Assembly: GCA_000328365.1 (NCBI GenBank)
Contig: KB302363.1
Location: 72,851 to 136,850 of the forward strand
Direction of reading: 5' to 3'
Length of the DNA stretch: 64,000 nucleotides
DNA from: Capitella teleta
Lineage: Eukaryota; Annelida; Polychaeta; Capitellidae
In this document: positions 28,600 through 42,700 of the stretch, in pieces
Layout of the letters: every line of letters begins with the position of its first letter
Numbering within the stretch: the stretch's first letter is position 1
The notes under the pieces: generated by a model
The model's database searches: none
What the model was told of the DNA's origin: nothing
What the model saw: the letters and a program-made list of their open reading frames with translations, nothing else
Made by a program: the position numbers and the translations under genes

Positions 28600-29083
28600 T
28601 TTCATTGACTTTTAAATCTCTGAACAACCTCGCACCGGCTTACATCACTGCTACACCAAAACGCAGTGCTGGCGTCGTCACGTCGTAATTCGTCTCGACT
28701 CCTGTCCATCCCCCGGTCGAGACTCGTGGGTGCTGGGGATCGAGCCTTCCAACACGCTGCTCCAACTCTCTGGAATGCCTTGCCTCCTGCTATGAGAACA
28801 TTAAGTGACGTCAATGTTTTTAAGAAAGGACTCAAAACTTTTTTATTTCGACGGGCTTACTCAGACTATTGTTGATTTTATTAATACGTCCTCACACTGT
28901 TTTTATCACTTTTGTGCTCTTAAAAGTCGCTCATTTTGATTCTAGTCACTTTTAATTTCAGTTACTTTGTTCACTTTTTATATCCATTCAGTGTTCATCT
29001 TCTTTTACTCAGCGCTATTGAGCATTTTTGGATTTTAGCGCTATAGAAATAAATTATGCTCATTCTTATTCTTATTCTTATAT
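28600..29083 (+). mobile_element. 5'-truncated LINE 3' end (CR1/L2-like)
   Basis: The sequence encodes the C-terminal end of a non-LTR reverse-transcriptase ORF: LTFKSLNNLAPAYIT, then IPRSRL, GDRAF, HAAPTLWNALP and FKKGLKTFLFRRAYSDY. It then has a 3' UTR with an AGCGCTAT...TAGCGCTAT inverted motif and a simple (ATTCTT)n tail. These are hallmarks of CR1/L2-type elements. One frameshift separates the NNLAPAY part from the rest (about 28655-28670). The copy is truncated at the 5' end and dead. No clear target-site duplication was seen. Confidence 0.8.
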
Positions 29084-32000
29084 GCAGCGATGAAAGCCCA
29101 CTTCAAACACAAACATGGATTTGCTGAATCAATTCTTGGTGGGGACCGTTGGGTGGCCAGGGGAGATCTCCTCATTCTCCATGGAGGACTCAAGAGGAGG
29201 CTCAGACATCCAACTTCAATGCAATCCGAGTGACTGTGAAAACAGCTGGCGGCCTTCATGAGTCAGATTAAAGGGATGGGGAACTAAATTTTAAGTGATG
29301 TTCTATTGACTCATAGCACCAATTGATAGCATTCCGTGCCAAGAACACCCTGCCTGGATGCAAGCGTAAGGAAATAATGCATTCCGAATATCGGGGTTAG
29401 CATTGCGCCTATGGGAAAATGGCTTCCATTGCGAAGTATAGGAGGCAAACGTCAACTGATGGCTTGGTTTGGCTGATGGCTGATTGGTCTCGTTCCCCTC
29501 GTGAAGCTATCGATTTCAGCCAATCAGAGCAGAGCATCTTCGCCATAAAAGGACATCTTTGTTGTTTACGAAATGAAAGCGCATGCGTGGTGCACTCTGG
29601 CTGACCTTTTTACTGTTTCAGGATGAGAAACATGGTAGGTGTCCTAGAAAATCGCTTGTCAAAATAAGAAAAATAGCGAAAAATATTTTTTGTTTGCGCC
29701 TGACTGGTGGCAAAATGATTATTCTATCTATTTCCGAAAAGAAAATAAAAAAATATCAAGGGGTTTAATCGCAGGACACGGTGATATGACGAGGCCCATT
29801 GTAAAAGATGGGGAACTCGGTGTTTCATCACAGCGACTGACGTCACGCCTAATTAGCATTATATCTCCCGCGAAATCCTTAGCGATGATATTCCTTGTGT
29901 GGGCCAGGCATAAGAATCATCTTTGGTGCATCAAATAACGACTCAAAGTCCATTTTCAACCAGTTCTCCCTCCCTTTAAGGAGGGACACGCGCCTAAGAA
30001 GGAATTATGAAACGAAGGAATTGTTTCGAAAGGTCATTGCAATTCCCCCGGGTGTAATGTAGAACGCAGGTGTCGAAAGATCTTTCGGAATACGCAACGT
30101 TTCTTACTCTTGGGACGCAATATCGATATGAGAAACAAATTTCATGCGACGACCTAAAAAGAAGTAAAAAAAAAAAACCTCCCCGTCGAATTCCAAGCCA
30201 CCCATGCACCAAACCCCCAGCAAAAATCCCACTGCAGAGATTCGATCAGAATGCACCCTCTCCAAATCAGTTGCCCCATACCCTATGCATCAGACGTGAC
30301 AGATCAATTCGTCTTGCAACTGATGCTCGCCCCCAACAGATGTCATGCCCTCGGGTTATTTCGCTTCTTAAGCACTATGTCTCTATCATGGCCCATGATG
30401 TTTGTATGCCATTCAAAGGTTTATTCAGAGAGGGTACTAAGTTAAAGACATTAGACCGAGGAGTGTATCATTATGTCTGGACATGATGCATTGTGGTGTG
30501 CCACCCTGACATCTTAGTCGTTGAATGCTGGGCACAGAACACCCGCAGAGGGACTTCTCCGATTGCTGTCATTTTGATGGTGAAGGGTGTGTGTATACAT
30601 AGGAGTAGGGACAGGAAAGAGAAATCCATTTAGAAAAAAAAAAAAAAAGATAAAAAAAGAATCGCCCAGGTTTTTATCAATCAAACCTGGCATAGATATG
30701 TGAGGCATTAGTGCTCACTGCATGGACGCGGATAAAATGATTTCTAGTGAATTTCTAGATAAATCAGAAAGAAAAAAAAATCAGATAAATGATAAAAGAA
30801 AACAGAATTCTTGTAATCCATAGAAAAACCACTACCTGCTTTTTGATCGCAGTTTGTAACTGAACCCCCCCCCCCAAACCCCTTCAATTACGGATAAGCA
30901 GCTGTCAGCAACATAACTCTGGAATGGCGGTATACTCAGTGAAAACAAGATGTCCGTGGCATCTTTATTTCTCCTCGAAACCATGAAACATTCCCTTGTG
31001 CTAACAAGGCCACGTCCCTGGCACCCAGCTGTTCCTCAGGTGGGCTAACGACTTAATTAAGTAAAATACCCAGGTAAAAAACAAAGGTGATTAGTTAATT
31101 GGGTTAATTGAAATGTAATATCAAAAGGTAATGGGTCAGCAAGAGCATTATAGGAGCCATTACGAGGTGTTGACACGGTGTGCAACATCTGATGAACGAC
31201 ACGCTCGACTCGTTTGGAATGGCATTTGTGCAATTCGGTTTGTTGTAGAGCTTTGCAGGCATGCAAGTTGTAATCTTAAAATCACGGTATCATTATTAGC
31301 TTTAATTAGTGCAGTGGACGCCAAAGGATTTTCAATAGCAGAAGTAACATCATACTCAACTGTTTCAAGGTTTCCAATCTTAATGTCAGTTTTATATACA
31401 TACATGTAATGTGCATGTAAAATAATATATTATCCTTTTATGTACTTTTTTTTTTCCGTCGGGGTTCCCATCGATGTTCAATGAGTTTGTCGTGACGTCG
31501 TGATAAATGTCTGATTTGTGTCAGATTGTTTAAACACTAATACATCATGGCTCCAGCCCATCCAAGTTTTATCAAATCTCCGCTCCGCCGTATATTCAGC
31601 GAATCGTGAATGTATAATTCACAAGTCACAAAGCGAAGCTTACTTTTCAACACGGAGTTTTTCTGATGAACGCGGAGGCATGCGTATCGTGAACGCGGGT
31701 GGATTGGGCTCAACAACGAATTACGTCACATCAAAAAGACACAACCTGATCACCGAATTCATTTTTTATACGTATTCACACAATGAGTCCGACTTTGTAC
31801 TACTAGTATTTAAACGAATATTTTGATGAGTGTTGTTGTGGAATCTGCTTACAACGTAGGCCATGCATTGATGCATATTGCATAATTACAGGCGTTGCGT
31901 GCAGAAGGAGGTAAGTCATTCGACCTAACAACGGACGACAGCCGAGAAAGTATCGATGGTACCGTTATGATTTTCTCCAAGGGTGCTGCTTTAGAGCCTA

Positions 32001-33966
32001 AGAGCGTTATGAAATTAAATCGTTTGTGACCTCTTTGAGTTGAGACTCATAACGTTTTATGATTCGTATTACCCACTGCCTGAGTAGCCTGCCCATCATG
32101 CACAGCTGCCACAACTGTTCAATTATTCTAAACCCACCACAAATTTAATGTAATAAGAATACGCCAGAGATATATACCGATTAGTATTTCATTTTTATGA
32201 GCATCGATATTTGATTGAGCATCATAACAAATATCAAGCGTTATGACTTTACTGAACGTCTGATATGAAAACCATAACGCACTCAAATTATCAAATTATT
32301 GCTGTTATAACCTTAATTGTCAAAAAAGTTGACATTTTTAAATTGTGAAAATGTTTATTATAACTTTTGAAATGACATGTAGTTTTTAAATATGAGTAAG
32401 ATAATTATTTTAATTAATTATATTACTTAACATTTAAAAATATTTAAATTATTTGAACCTTTTTTTTACAAAACAATAGTTTGTTCATAAAACTTCTGAG
32501 TATCTTTATCTGACAGTTAATGTGACTTTCTCTAAAGTTCATTGAGAATGATGAAGGCATAATCTCGCTTCATGCGTGATACGCGTCGGCCACTTGTTAC
32601 GCATAGACGCGTCAAACCTTCTGACTCCACTTAACTCAGCATAAAATGATAGGACAATAAATATTCTGATGTTTAATATTAGAATACCAGTTAATGTGAG
32701 GCCAATTTTGTACAGATTATTTGCGATCACAAAAAAATTGTTTTTATACATGCATTGCGTGATCGGTCGCGAAGTGACCTCAGAGAGCAGAAAGGCAGAC
32801 CAAGTAATTTGAATTATGACCGAAGGTGGCCACTTCACATGTACATGTACATGTACCAATGTGCATCGAGGTGTCTCCCAGGGCAGGCGACATCCCGAGT
32901 CATTTGCTCTTGATAAGGGATCCGGAATGCGTACTCGGCAGAGTAGACAAGAAGAAGTGAAAATTGAAAATGAGTTGATTTTAGAATTGTACTTGTCGGT
33001 TTAATTAATGACTTCAAAGAAGTCATGGGGTCCATAGGCCGAATGCTTACAATTCCGAAAAACATATATACATACAATGTAAAAGAATATAAGTCCCCAA
33101 CCATGGCCTGAATCTAAGTCCCTAACCCTAATCCACAACCCTTATGAATTCGGACTTGTGAGCATTGATTATCTAATTGTATCTACTATTTTCTACTGTC
33201 TTCTTGTTTTGTTTTGTTTTGTTCTGCATACATTACTCTGTCTTTTTGGACATGCAATAAATATATCATTATTATTAGAAGAGCCGTTCCCGTAAATTTA
33301 GCTGAAATTCATAATAATTAATAATAATAATAATTCAGAATTCAGAATTCCCAGGTGTGTGCTGAATCTTGAAATGCACGTGCATCCTGGACTTTGGCCT
33401 GCGAGGTTGCCAGCTAAGTCAAGTAAATGCATTTTGGTCCACTTAAGAGTTACCTTTATTATTATTCATATGTATTCACAGTAAAAGGGGTAATTTACAG
33501 GCGGGCTTTACTTTCGCTGATCTCTGTGGCCACGTTTGACCGCGAAAAATAAACCGACAGAAAAATTTCAAAATTAGAAGTATTTGCCCAATTGTTGCTT
33601 AACCGCGGAAATAAAACTCCAAAGCATTATTGATTGCAATAATCACATGTATATACAATTATACATGTATAAGCCACGGGAATTACTAGTACAGCCATGC
33701 ATGGAATTGACACATTTCCTGTGGAACAAAAGTAGTATCACCAAAGATACTCCATTTAGGCAATAGATGGATACGCGTCTTCCATTGGCATCGATTGGCC
33801 TCATTGTAACCAACTTCGATTTTGGTCACGTGACTTATGAATTGGAAACTCCGCTCTCGGAAGACGAATTTCTCATGATAACTCCGAAGCGTGCGAACTG
33901 CGAAGCTTATAATTTTGATAATACGAATGGGAAAGATTTCAACAGTTATCGACGCCAAACAAAATG

Positions 33967-34355
33967 TTTATGCCCCTGTCACACGATCACGCTATTGTGC
34001 CACGTATGGCCCATACGTTCCCGTATGCATTAGCACGGAGATACGCGAGAAAAATTAAGAAAATGGTCTTTTCCACGCCGTATCTACGTCTTGTCTACGA
34101 TCCCGCTAAGTATCACGAAGTATGGCGAAGTATCTCAGAGCATTTTTCACGACCTTTGCCCACGCTATATCACGTAATGTTTACGCTGCATTGCTCACGA
34201 CCACGCCAGGATCTGGTCCAGTATGTCCCCCGCATGTGTACGTATGGTCACGTCTTATCCACGCCTTATCCACGCACGTTTACACACGTCTCAGCGGTCT
34301 GCAATGGCGGGATTCTGCGAGAACCTTTCAAGCACGACCTGCGATCGTGACCCAA
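33967..34355. repeat. CACG/CGTA-rich repetitive segment, transposon-like
   Basis: It opens with TGCCCCTGTCACACGATCAC and contains ACGTATGG-C-CCATACGT, an 8-bp-armed palindrome, then dozens of CACG, TACG and CGTATGG words. The far end (CTGCGATCGTGACCC) partly mirrors the opening GTCACACGATC. This resembles a non-autonomous DNA element with degraded inverted ends. The family is not recognised. Confidence 0.35.
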
Positions 34356-37300
34356 ACGGAGTAGGCCTATATTTGGTATTATTAGTAAATTCTAATTGAC
34401 GCTCTCCGGAAGAAAGCAAGTTTGCAATAACTAGTATGCATGTATAATGAGGTGGCATTTTATTATAATGATTATAATGATTATTATTTATTATAATATT
34501 TTTTTTTTAAAGTAGACTAGTAGAGCGAGCATGTCTAGAGATACTCTATAGCAGCGCATACTTGACTTAGGTTCATAGTTTACTGCAGCCCATGTAATAA
34601 AAGTGAGCAGACAACATTTCAGGTCCCAATACTGACGGCGGCAATGAAGCGAACAGTCGTTGCAACAGGTGAGTTAAATGGGTTAATTAAGGAGAAAACG
34701 AACAACATCGGCTGCAACTATACATCACGCGCTGCTTGGTCCTTCAGTTTTTATTACGTCTGTGAACTTTGGTACAATGGCAGCTAGAGTCACGGTGACC
34801 TCATACATTGAAGGACTTATTTACTTGATTATGTAATAGTAATTAATACTAGTTATTGAGTGTATATCCCAACCGATTGAAATAATATTGTATGCCACTA
34901 AGAAATAATACACTATCATCCCAATGGTATTCTGAACAATTTGATATGACAAATGCCATCTGAAATTCTGAATGGCTTAATTAGGTCACAGTATTCACGA
35001 TGGTGTTGATTGCCTGCAGCCATACCATGGTCAACTGAATGTGGGGGCGTTTTAGCATTGTCTAACGAGCAGACGGCGGTCAGTCGGAGCGGCTAACTGG
35101 GGGATGTACAATGGGCGTTATAGTCAAGTCGCTTTAGCTCAATTTGGGGGGTCAACCTATAGACATAATTGCATGACACATTTAAAGTCTAAGTAAATCT
35201 GAATAGTGGAACATGGTTAAAATTGATAATTAGTGATGACAATGGGACAGAAACGGGGAATTTTAGTATCTGTAATATATAGGCACATAATATATATATT
35301 CTATGTATTTTCCTTCTCCCCATACTCCACATCAATGGTTGATACCGCAGAAAAAGTTTTAGTCCTCTGTGTCTTTGATAAACAGGAATTTGTGACAGAA
35401 ATCCATCACCAAACAAAGGAATTTTGACGAATTTTAAAAAAGATAATTAGTTAATTTGGCTCTATCATAAATTATACCAGCTAGAGATGCGTTATATGCT
35501 TTGAAAAATGCCTAATTATATACCCATTGAATACAAATATTAAACATTGTGAGTCAGTATACTTGGCTCGAGTATTAATCACAAAACTTATCTATACATA
35601 TCTATACATATATACATATATATATTATCTATACGGGGTTTCGTGAGTAAGTCTGAATTCAATGACGATTCACTCCTTAACAGACTAAAATGACTATTGA
35701 AATGTTTTAATTGTATTCAGAGATACTAGAACATGCGAAATATGTTATAATTTTGGTCTGAATTAATCAAAGAAAACATTGTAGCACAGTTACAACAGGC
35801 TAATCAATGCAAGGTTTTGCCCAGAAATCCTGGCAAGTTCATGACACACCAACCACTCTGTGATCTGATGTATTGTTCTCTGAAGCCTTCAGCTACAGTG
35901 ATGTCTGTCTGCTGTGCTAGAGAGACTCGTAACACTTCATTGCGGGCAGCCTGGCGATGCTATCATAGTAACCAGGAACAAAGAATAGTTTTGCTTTAAA
36001 TTAAAATTATCCTTCAGTTCCTGCCTTGTACGCCCGCAGTCTTTGCGTACAGTTTGGCTCTCTGCAGTTATACGAATCATGGGTTGAAGAGCTCAGTATA
36101 GCCTGAGATATATTTCATGGATTAAGCTGCACGAACGGCCTGAGTATTGACATCCTATGGGGTGATGATGATGATGACGATGAAAATGTTGTTTGAAACA
36201 ATATACATAATATGTTGTTTGGCACTGAGCATAGTGTTATATATTATTATTTTTGTGGTTTTCATTGCCAAAAATTACACATCTATTATATAATATGTAA
36301 TCTGGTAAGGGTGCTCCACGCAATATTCAGTCGCTACGGTATTTATTGTTCATAAATCGCACTTGGAATTGAAAAATAAAAGCACAATTTGATATGCTCC
36401 CACACAGAGGCAATCCACAACTTGAATTATATAAATGAATGAACATTTAAATCGCAATCAGCTTTCAATAAGCTGAACTTTGATATATTGCATGACAATA
36501 TTGCCTCAAATTTTTTCCGGCCGTACATTCCGAAATGGTAATTAGTAATACCTTACCAAAACGGTTACAGGTGCGTTTCTCCTTTGATTCTCTTTGATTT
36601 CCTTCATTTTGATATGCTATATGACTATGTTTGCATGGATATTTTTAGCTTGACTTAATTTAATCAGTAATTAACGATTTTATCCATGTTCCACAATTGC
36701 ACTTCACTTAGACTTTTATAGTATGTCAATTAGGGTGCAATACCACATAGTATTCCACTGAAACCATTTGTGTTGCAATTATGTCTTACCTTGAATCACA
36801 TCTTGACTAAACTCTTAAGATAAGACGAAAATTTATCCTTTTGTTAAAATATAAATATGGAAATAACAAACCTAAGCTATGCGGAAATTTGACTTAAAAG
36901 GTGTTGAACAAAAAAAGGGAATGTTGTCCAATTCAATAATAAGGGAATGACTTTGAGCAACTATTTCAAGGAAGAAAACCAACCAAAAAATGTGCAAAAG
37001 ACATTTGAATTATTGGTAACACGAGGGGGGGGGGTGATGCAACACACCTAAAAGAAGAAAATAATAAAATAATGAACAGACGAAGAAAAAAATCTATATT
37101 AAATGAGAAGTAGAAACGAACTAACAGTCACCAAAATAACCCTCGTAGTGATTCGGGGCATGGTAAACATTCAGTACACGTTTAGCATGCACAACATCTT
37201 TATTGCATAAATCCGCGTCGGTTAAGGTCACTGGGTAATCAAATCCAGGTGATATTCTTCAGCTACGATTTTTCTTAATTGATTCAGGACTGCAGAAAGG

Positions 37301-37540
37301 TTGTGGCGAAAGATAGGATAATCTTGCAAAATGCTAATGTGGGGTTATCTTAGTTTTGCTGGCTTCGTTAACTTACCGTTATACTGGCGCTAAGTGGATA
37401 TTTACTCATGGTTAGTATGCATGCACTGCTCGTGGTGGTTTTCAAGCAGAAGCTCTTCTCTTTCATGGTATATGAGTAAAGGAAATCTACTTCGATGCTT
37501 CGTTTGATAAAAACGATAATCAATTGTGAATAGATCTATG

Positions 37541-37716
37541 AATTTCAACCCCGAAGTTGACGGTAAGCAACACTTCAAGAGTGACCTCCTATCTGTTATA
37601 ACAAGCCAACCTCCGTGCTCCACATTATCTAATAAGGATTGCCATGGCAACTCGCACGGTCGGCATTGGATTGTAGTCAGCGATTTAACCCACTGAGCTA
37701 TCCGGTGCCCCTACAT
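37541..37716 (-). mobile_element. tRNA-derived SINE-like copy
   Basis: On the minus strand it starts with a tRNA-like head, GGATAGCTCAGTGGGTTAAA, matching an RNA polymerase III A box. A degenerate B box follows, then a body with GGTCACTCTTGAAG and CAACTTCGGGGTTG. The adjoining segment at 37796-37960 (minus) repeats the same body motifs (ATCACTCTTGAAAGG, CAACTTCGCAGTTG), so two copies sit side by side. Confidence 0.5.
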
Positions 37717-37795
37717 TTGATATAAATATTGTGAGATCATTTAATTCATTTCGAGGCTTGGTCTGCTAAAAAAAGGTCAACGTTTCTGAACATTG

Positions 37796-37960
37796 TGAGT
37801 CGATCTTTTTCTCAATTTTGTTAAATGGCAACTGCGAAGTTGGCGGCATCCGGCCAATATGGACACCTTTCAAGAGTGATGTCTCATCTTGTATAAACTA
37901 GTAATAGAACACTGGTTTCCATATCGATGTGGCCAGCTGTAGACCTATTTAGCGTTGTGG
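37796..37960 (-). repeat. Second SINE-like body copy
   Basis: Minus-strand motifs ACAAGATGAGACATCACTC, TTGAAAGG and GCCAACTTCGCAGTTGCC parallel the body of the copy at 37541-37716 in the same order. No tRNA-like head is visible on this one. Confidence 0.4.
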
Positions 37961-38368
37961 TTCTTAACACAGTACATGCATGCTTATATCATAGTTCTTT
38001 CATTTTCCTTCCACGATCCAAGTAACATACATTCAATCGAAATGCAATAAAATTACTCTTTTATTGCAATTTTCGGTCAGGATTCAATTGCATTTCCGCA
38101 AATTTTCTATGCATAGAAATCGCATCCGTTACTATCGCATTGATTGCCAAAACATGTAATCTGCCCAGAAATCAGATGAAATCAAATAGAAAACTTAAAC
38201 CAATATGTCTGCAATGCATAATTATTATGATATGGTGATATTAGTTGTGTGAATACACTTGTGTTAGCATGATCAGTACATTGAAATGGGGATGATAAAT
38301 ACACTTTTATAATTGATACTTATTAGCCACAATAATTCAAGATCACCAGCGCTCAGTAAAAACACCGT

Positions 38369-38372
38369 AAAA

Positions 38373-38407
<35 letters not shown>

Positions 38408-38411
38408 ATAC
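38369..38411. repeat. (AAAT)n microsatellite
   Basis: About ten AAAT units, continuing in degenerate form to about 38430. Confidence 0.9.
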
Positions 38412-39648
38412 ATAAAAAAATAAATACATAATTAGATTTAACACTTATTATCCCCAATAATTCAACATCCCAGCAGTCAATGACACTACAGTGTATTTAA
38501 TGATCGAGAGTGACCTTTACATATATAAGCATGTTTTAATTAACATGAACAATTACTGACAATTCGATATTATTCATGGTTATGTTGTGTCTGCATGGTC
38601 AAATGCGTGTTAAAAGGTCAATACCCTCACAGATGGTGATTGAACCGCGGAGACAGATTTCGTGACACATAACACCGTATAATGTACAATTGTGCATCTA
38701 ACGTATATGCAATCCGTTTTATCTCGCCCTGTTTTTGTTTTTTTTTTTGTTTATTTTTTGTTTTTTTGTTTTTTTTTTTTTGGTTTTCAACTGAGTGATA
38801 CGACGCTTTCACGTTGAGGTTCAACACTGGTTGCTCTCTTAAGAACTGCGGGCGTATGGTCCAAAATTCATAAATAACCTTTCATTCGATCACCGTATTG
38901 AAATATTGCAACGGTTTCGGCTTATTGTCCGGTGCATTTCATGGGGTTATGAGGAACTAGCATGGTATTCCACTATTCCTGTCCTTAGCACCGTGTCAAT
39001 AATTTCACCGGATCTCTTAGCCATAATTAATGATAATAATAAACCGGAATTAATTTATATGGCGCGAAATTTACAATTATAATATAAAGTTTCTATGCAC
39101 TTAGAGCATGCATAGAGCAGATGGCGCATAAGAACGAAATTTTATCAAGCCGTAAGGGTTCCGTCTTAGCGCAAGGGAAACGGGACGTTTATAGGAAGAT
39201 ATTCCGTAGAATTCTCTTGTTTGTGTAGTTGGCGCCTCATTGCTACCCATTTCAGCTATTTGCTTAATTATCACCAGCATGACAAAGCAAGAAATAAACC
39301 GTGTCATACGATTCATTCATTCATCAATTAGCATCCTTACACTCGACATTTTTACGGTGGAAATCGCATTTCTCGGGTTTAATTATCCATCATGTTTACA
39401 TAGAGTAATTGTGGTCTTTCCATATATCTGAATTATATCAGGTCTTTGCTTGCATAATTATTTCCTTGACCCGTTGCTCTACAAAGCACATGCACCGTGG
39501 CTACAATACGCATTTATTATAATTCTATTCCCGGACAGGTAGGCGCCTCTATAACAAAGGGGTTCGCTATGGAATACTCATGCTTGCCAATCACCCAGGC
39601 ACTTCGCCTCGATCCCCCAAGCAATAATTCTGTCCATTTCAAGTGCAC

Positions 39649-39660
39649 TGCGCATGCGCC
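39649..39660. promoter_or_regulatory. NRF-1-type palindrome upstream of the chloride-channel start
   Basis: TGCGCATGCGCC matches the NRF-1 consensus (YGCGCAYGCGCR) except at its last base and lies 60 bp before the ATG at 39720. No TATA box is evident. NRF-1 sites are common near starts of TATA-less promoters. Binding is inferred. Confidence 0.45.
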
Positions 39661-39719
39661 AAGCGTGAAGTAAAAGCCAAGCCGAGCAGAGCAGCACAGG
39701 AGAAGAGAGATCATTGGGG

Positions 39720-42700
39720 ATGCAGGGTGTCGAAGGCATGGTGTTGGCCTATGCAGCAGCGACTGCGGTGCTCGCTGCACTGTGCATGGGGATGGTCACA
39801 GGCAACGAGGGCGACGAAACAGCCACCCAGTGAGTACACTTATGGTGTCCGATTTGAATGCATTCGAGGGTGCTGTAATTGATCTCTGCCTGTTGCATGC
39901 ATGTGGTATAAAAACACAGTATGTTTATGGCATTCATAGCATTGTGCGGTGTTGTTGTACAGGCCCAATACTATGGTCAGCATACCCTGGAAGATTCATA
40001 ATAATATGGCTGTATTGTATTTCAAACAAAACATTTCACAATAGGGGCATCATAGATTCATCATCACAGCTGCTTCATATTATGATATAATTAAAGTGCA
40101 TTTCTAGTCTGACAACGTGCTGTGTTATGTTAAGGATTATATTGGTTTATTGCAATAATATGCGTAGCTGGTTGTTATGTTTCGTTATGGTTATTGGAAT
40201 TTGAGGCATAACCATACAATACGCAAAATCTAAACAGCTCGTGTAATTCTTATTATCGGTCAATAGTGTAAAATATAAGTAGGCCTACACCTCTTCTTAA
40301 TATCAATGTTTAATTCACAAAACATTTACAATTCATAATTATCTTCTGAATTCATGTTCTGAGCGTTATAATTATTTCCAAAAAATATTGTATACAATAC
40401 AATAGACGCAATAATATAGTTAACTTATTTTAAAATTCTATGATTTGGGGTGTATGCGCCGAATATGATGTAACATCAATTTAATAATACGAACAATGCA
40501 TATACTGGGGTCACTGTTGATAGCACGTCAGGTGACACACGATCCAAGACTTGCTACCGTCACCCGGGGTGTTTCTCTAATGCATAATTCAGGAGAGGCA
40601 TGCTGATGGCAGCTGACTAGCTCGCTGGGGATCTGATCTGCAGCTGAAGGTAGGGAGAGCCCAAATAATTACGTATGGTCGAGTTCACATACGGTGGCCG
40701 TATTGTGTGGTAAAATTGAAGGAACCTTTTCCTGTTCCGAGCCACGATCATTTGGTTCTTATTGGTTTTTATTGGCAATTCGAAGCATGTCTATACTTTG
40801 GTATAATGTGCTGAAATGCATAGAAGGAACTCTATATCAACTTTATATCAACTATATCTATAGCTTTTAACATGATGTCAGCCTGACTACCGTATGCTAA
40901 TTCGTGAATAGCGAATTTTCAATGTTGCCTAATGCACATTTGAATTCGCAATTGTATAAATATTATATGGTGGCATTACCGGTTTGTTGTAAATTGTGGA
41001 CTATTATTTCGCTTCCATTACCAGCATACTCAGCATAAATTCGTCTGTTTAGTCATGGAGGGCTATAATTATAATATTATACCTGTAATTCCGTGGTCCG
41101 TTATAATATGAATCGAATGCAAACCGCGAACCGCACCGTACCCAAGCGCAACAATGGTGCTATTTTAGCTACTTAGGCACCAGTCATAATACGCATGCTT
41201 CATACCTGTAATGGTTGGTCACTTATAGAGGCCACGTAAATGATAAATTCCCAAAACTTGTTGATTTGACAAGCACTATAGTAATGGGGCAATAAGGGTG
41301 AATTCAAATCTACGCCAGTCAATAACCCCAACGAACTGTACCCTGAAAACTACCGAAGCAGTTAGGTTTGTGTAATGCTATATTTGTGTGTAACAATTAT
41401 GTTCTACGAACATTTCATGGAACATTGATTCTGATCGAAAATATTTGGCAGTCACAACAAGGTCACCAGATGAGAATCACATTATCAATGCAAATAATTA
41501 TTTTCCAAGGTTACTGACTTAATTAATTGGCTGATTGAATCGAGAAAATATGGTATTTTCAAGGTTTTCGACCAGTTATAGATCTGTATAGAGGAGGTAT
41601 TTGCATGAAATCGGCGTTTCGGTTTGAGTGGCATATCACACCTCATTGGTGGTTTCATCGTAGGTTTATGATATTCACAAAGTAGCCATTCATTTGATCA
41701 TAGCTTGAAACATAGAATTACTAGAATGAGTGTCTCACCCTGAATATGGCTTCAATTCTGACCAATCACCTGACCCCTGTAGGCATTCTTGTTTCTAATT
41801 CTCATTTATAACTTGATGGGTGGATCATGGGTTGTGCCTTGTCTCCGAATGGGACTACATGCGATGGATGTGTACTCCCACATATTCATTGTTTTCGTCT
41901 TTTAACCCCCGCAGCCATAACATTATGAAGGAGCAACCTGCAACCCATCTCCAAACATTTGACTGAATCTAGATGTCCAATACAAGTATAGACCCAGTTG
42001 CATGCATTGGCCTTAACATTATTCCCAGTGTCTCACCCAAAAGTCACTTTTATATATATTCTTGATCATAAGTCAGAGCGCCACTGTGCATTAACTGATC
42101 TTTACTTTGAGCTTTTCCAGGCAGCGTGGCTCTCCTACACCTCAGCCATTTCTATGAATTAAACCCTAAACCTTGAGGCTATGCATGTGCTGTGACCTTG
42201 CATTAATTCGGCATTGTCCCTGGCTAGGACACATATAAAGCCCCTTATGTGGGCGCATTGCATGCATATCGACACCGACTGTTCTGTATCATAAACAAGG
42301 GCAGCTGAGAGATAATTCTACGTTATACGATAACCATCGCTTTTGACCTTGCACACGATAATGCGAATCTATCTTCAGGAACGCCACACAGACCATCTCC
42401 TCAGCCTCAGTACATCAGCAACCATGACCATTAATGCCCTGCATTTTGTTGCACATGCATTGATTAAGACATACACTCGGCGCCATCACAAATCACAATT
42501 CTGAAGAAGTGCATTACAGAAGCAGACAAGAGCGCTTAATTTCAAGCTGTTATGAATATTGGAAGATATCAGAATAATCACAAAGATATTTATTGCTCAA
42601 GAGAGGTGTTTGTTTTATGCATGTGAGATCATGCAACACAGCTTACAATTGACTGCAGAACCCAATCATGACTAATTCACTTCCTTCCTGCTTAGCTCAT

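Larger units (their letters stand above)
25207..39648. other. Long intergenic region with repeat fragments
   Basis: About 14 kb between the protocadherin and the chloride-channel gene with no recognisable gene. Supported contents are a LINE 3' end (28600-29083), a CACG-rich repeat (33967-34355), a CATAACG-motif cluster (31960-32290), SINE-like fragments (37541-37960), an AAAT microsatellite (38369-38411) and a T/G-rich simple repeat (38730-38781). Short open frames here have no family resemblance I can see. Confidence 0.4.

Noticed and set aside
28666-28875. Small host gene encoding the SRRNSSRLL...LKTFLF frame
   Set aside because: The motifs belong to the C-terminal end of non-LTR retrotransposon ORFs, and the simple-repeat tail confirms a LINE.
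33964-34364. Two overlapping plus-strand frames of 80-128 residues
   Set aside because: They come from the CACG-rich repeat; codon pattern follows the repeat words and no family resemblance is seen.
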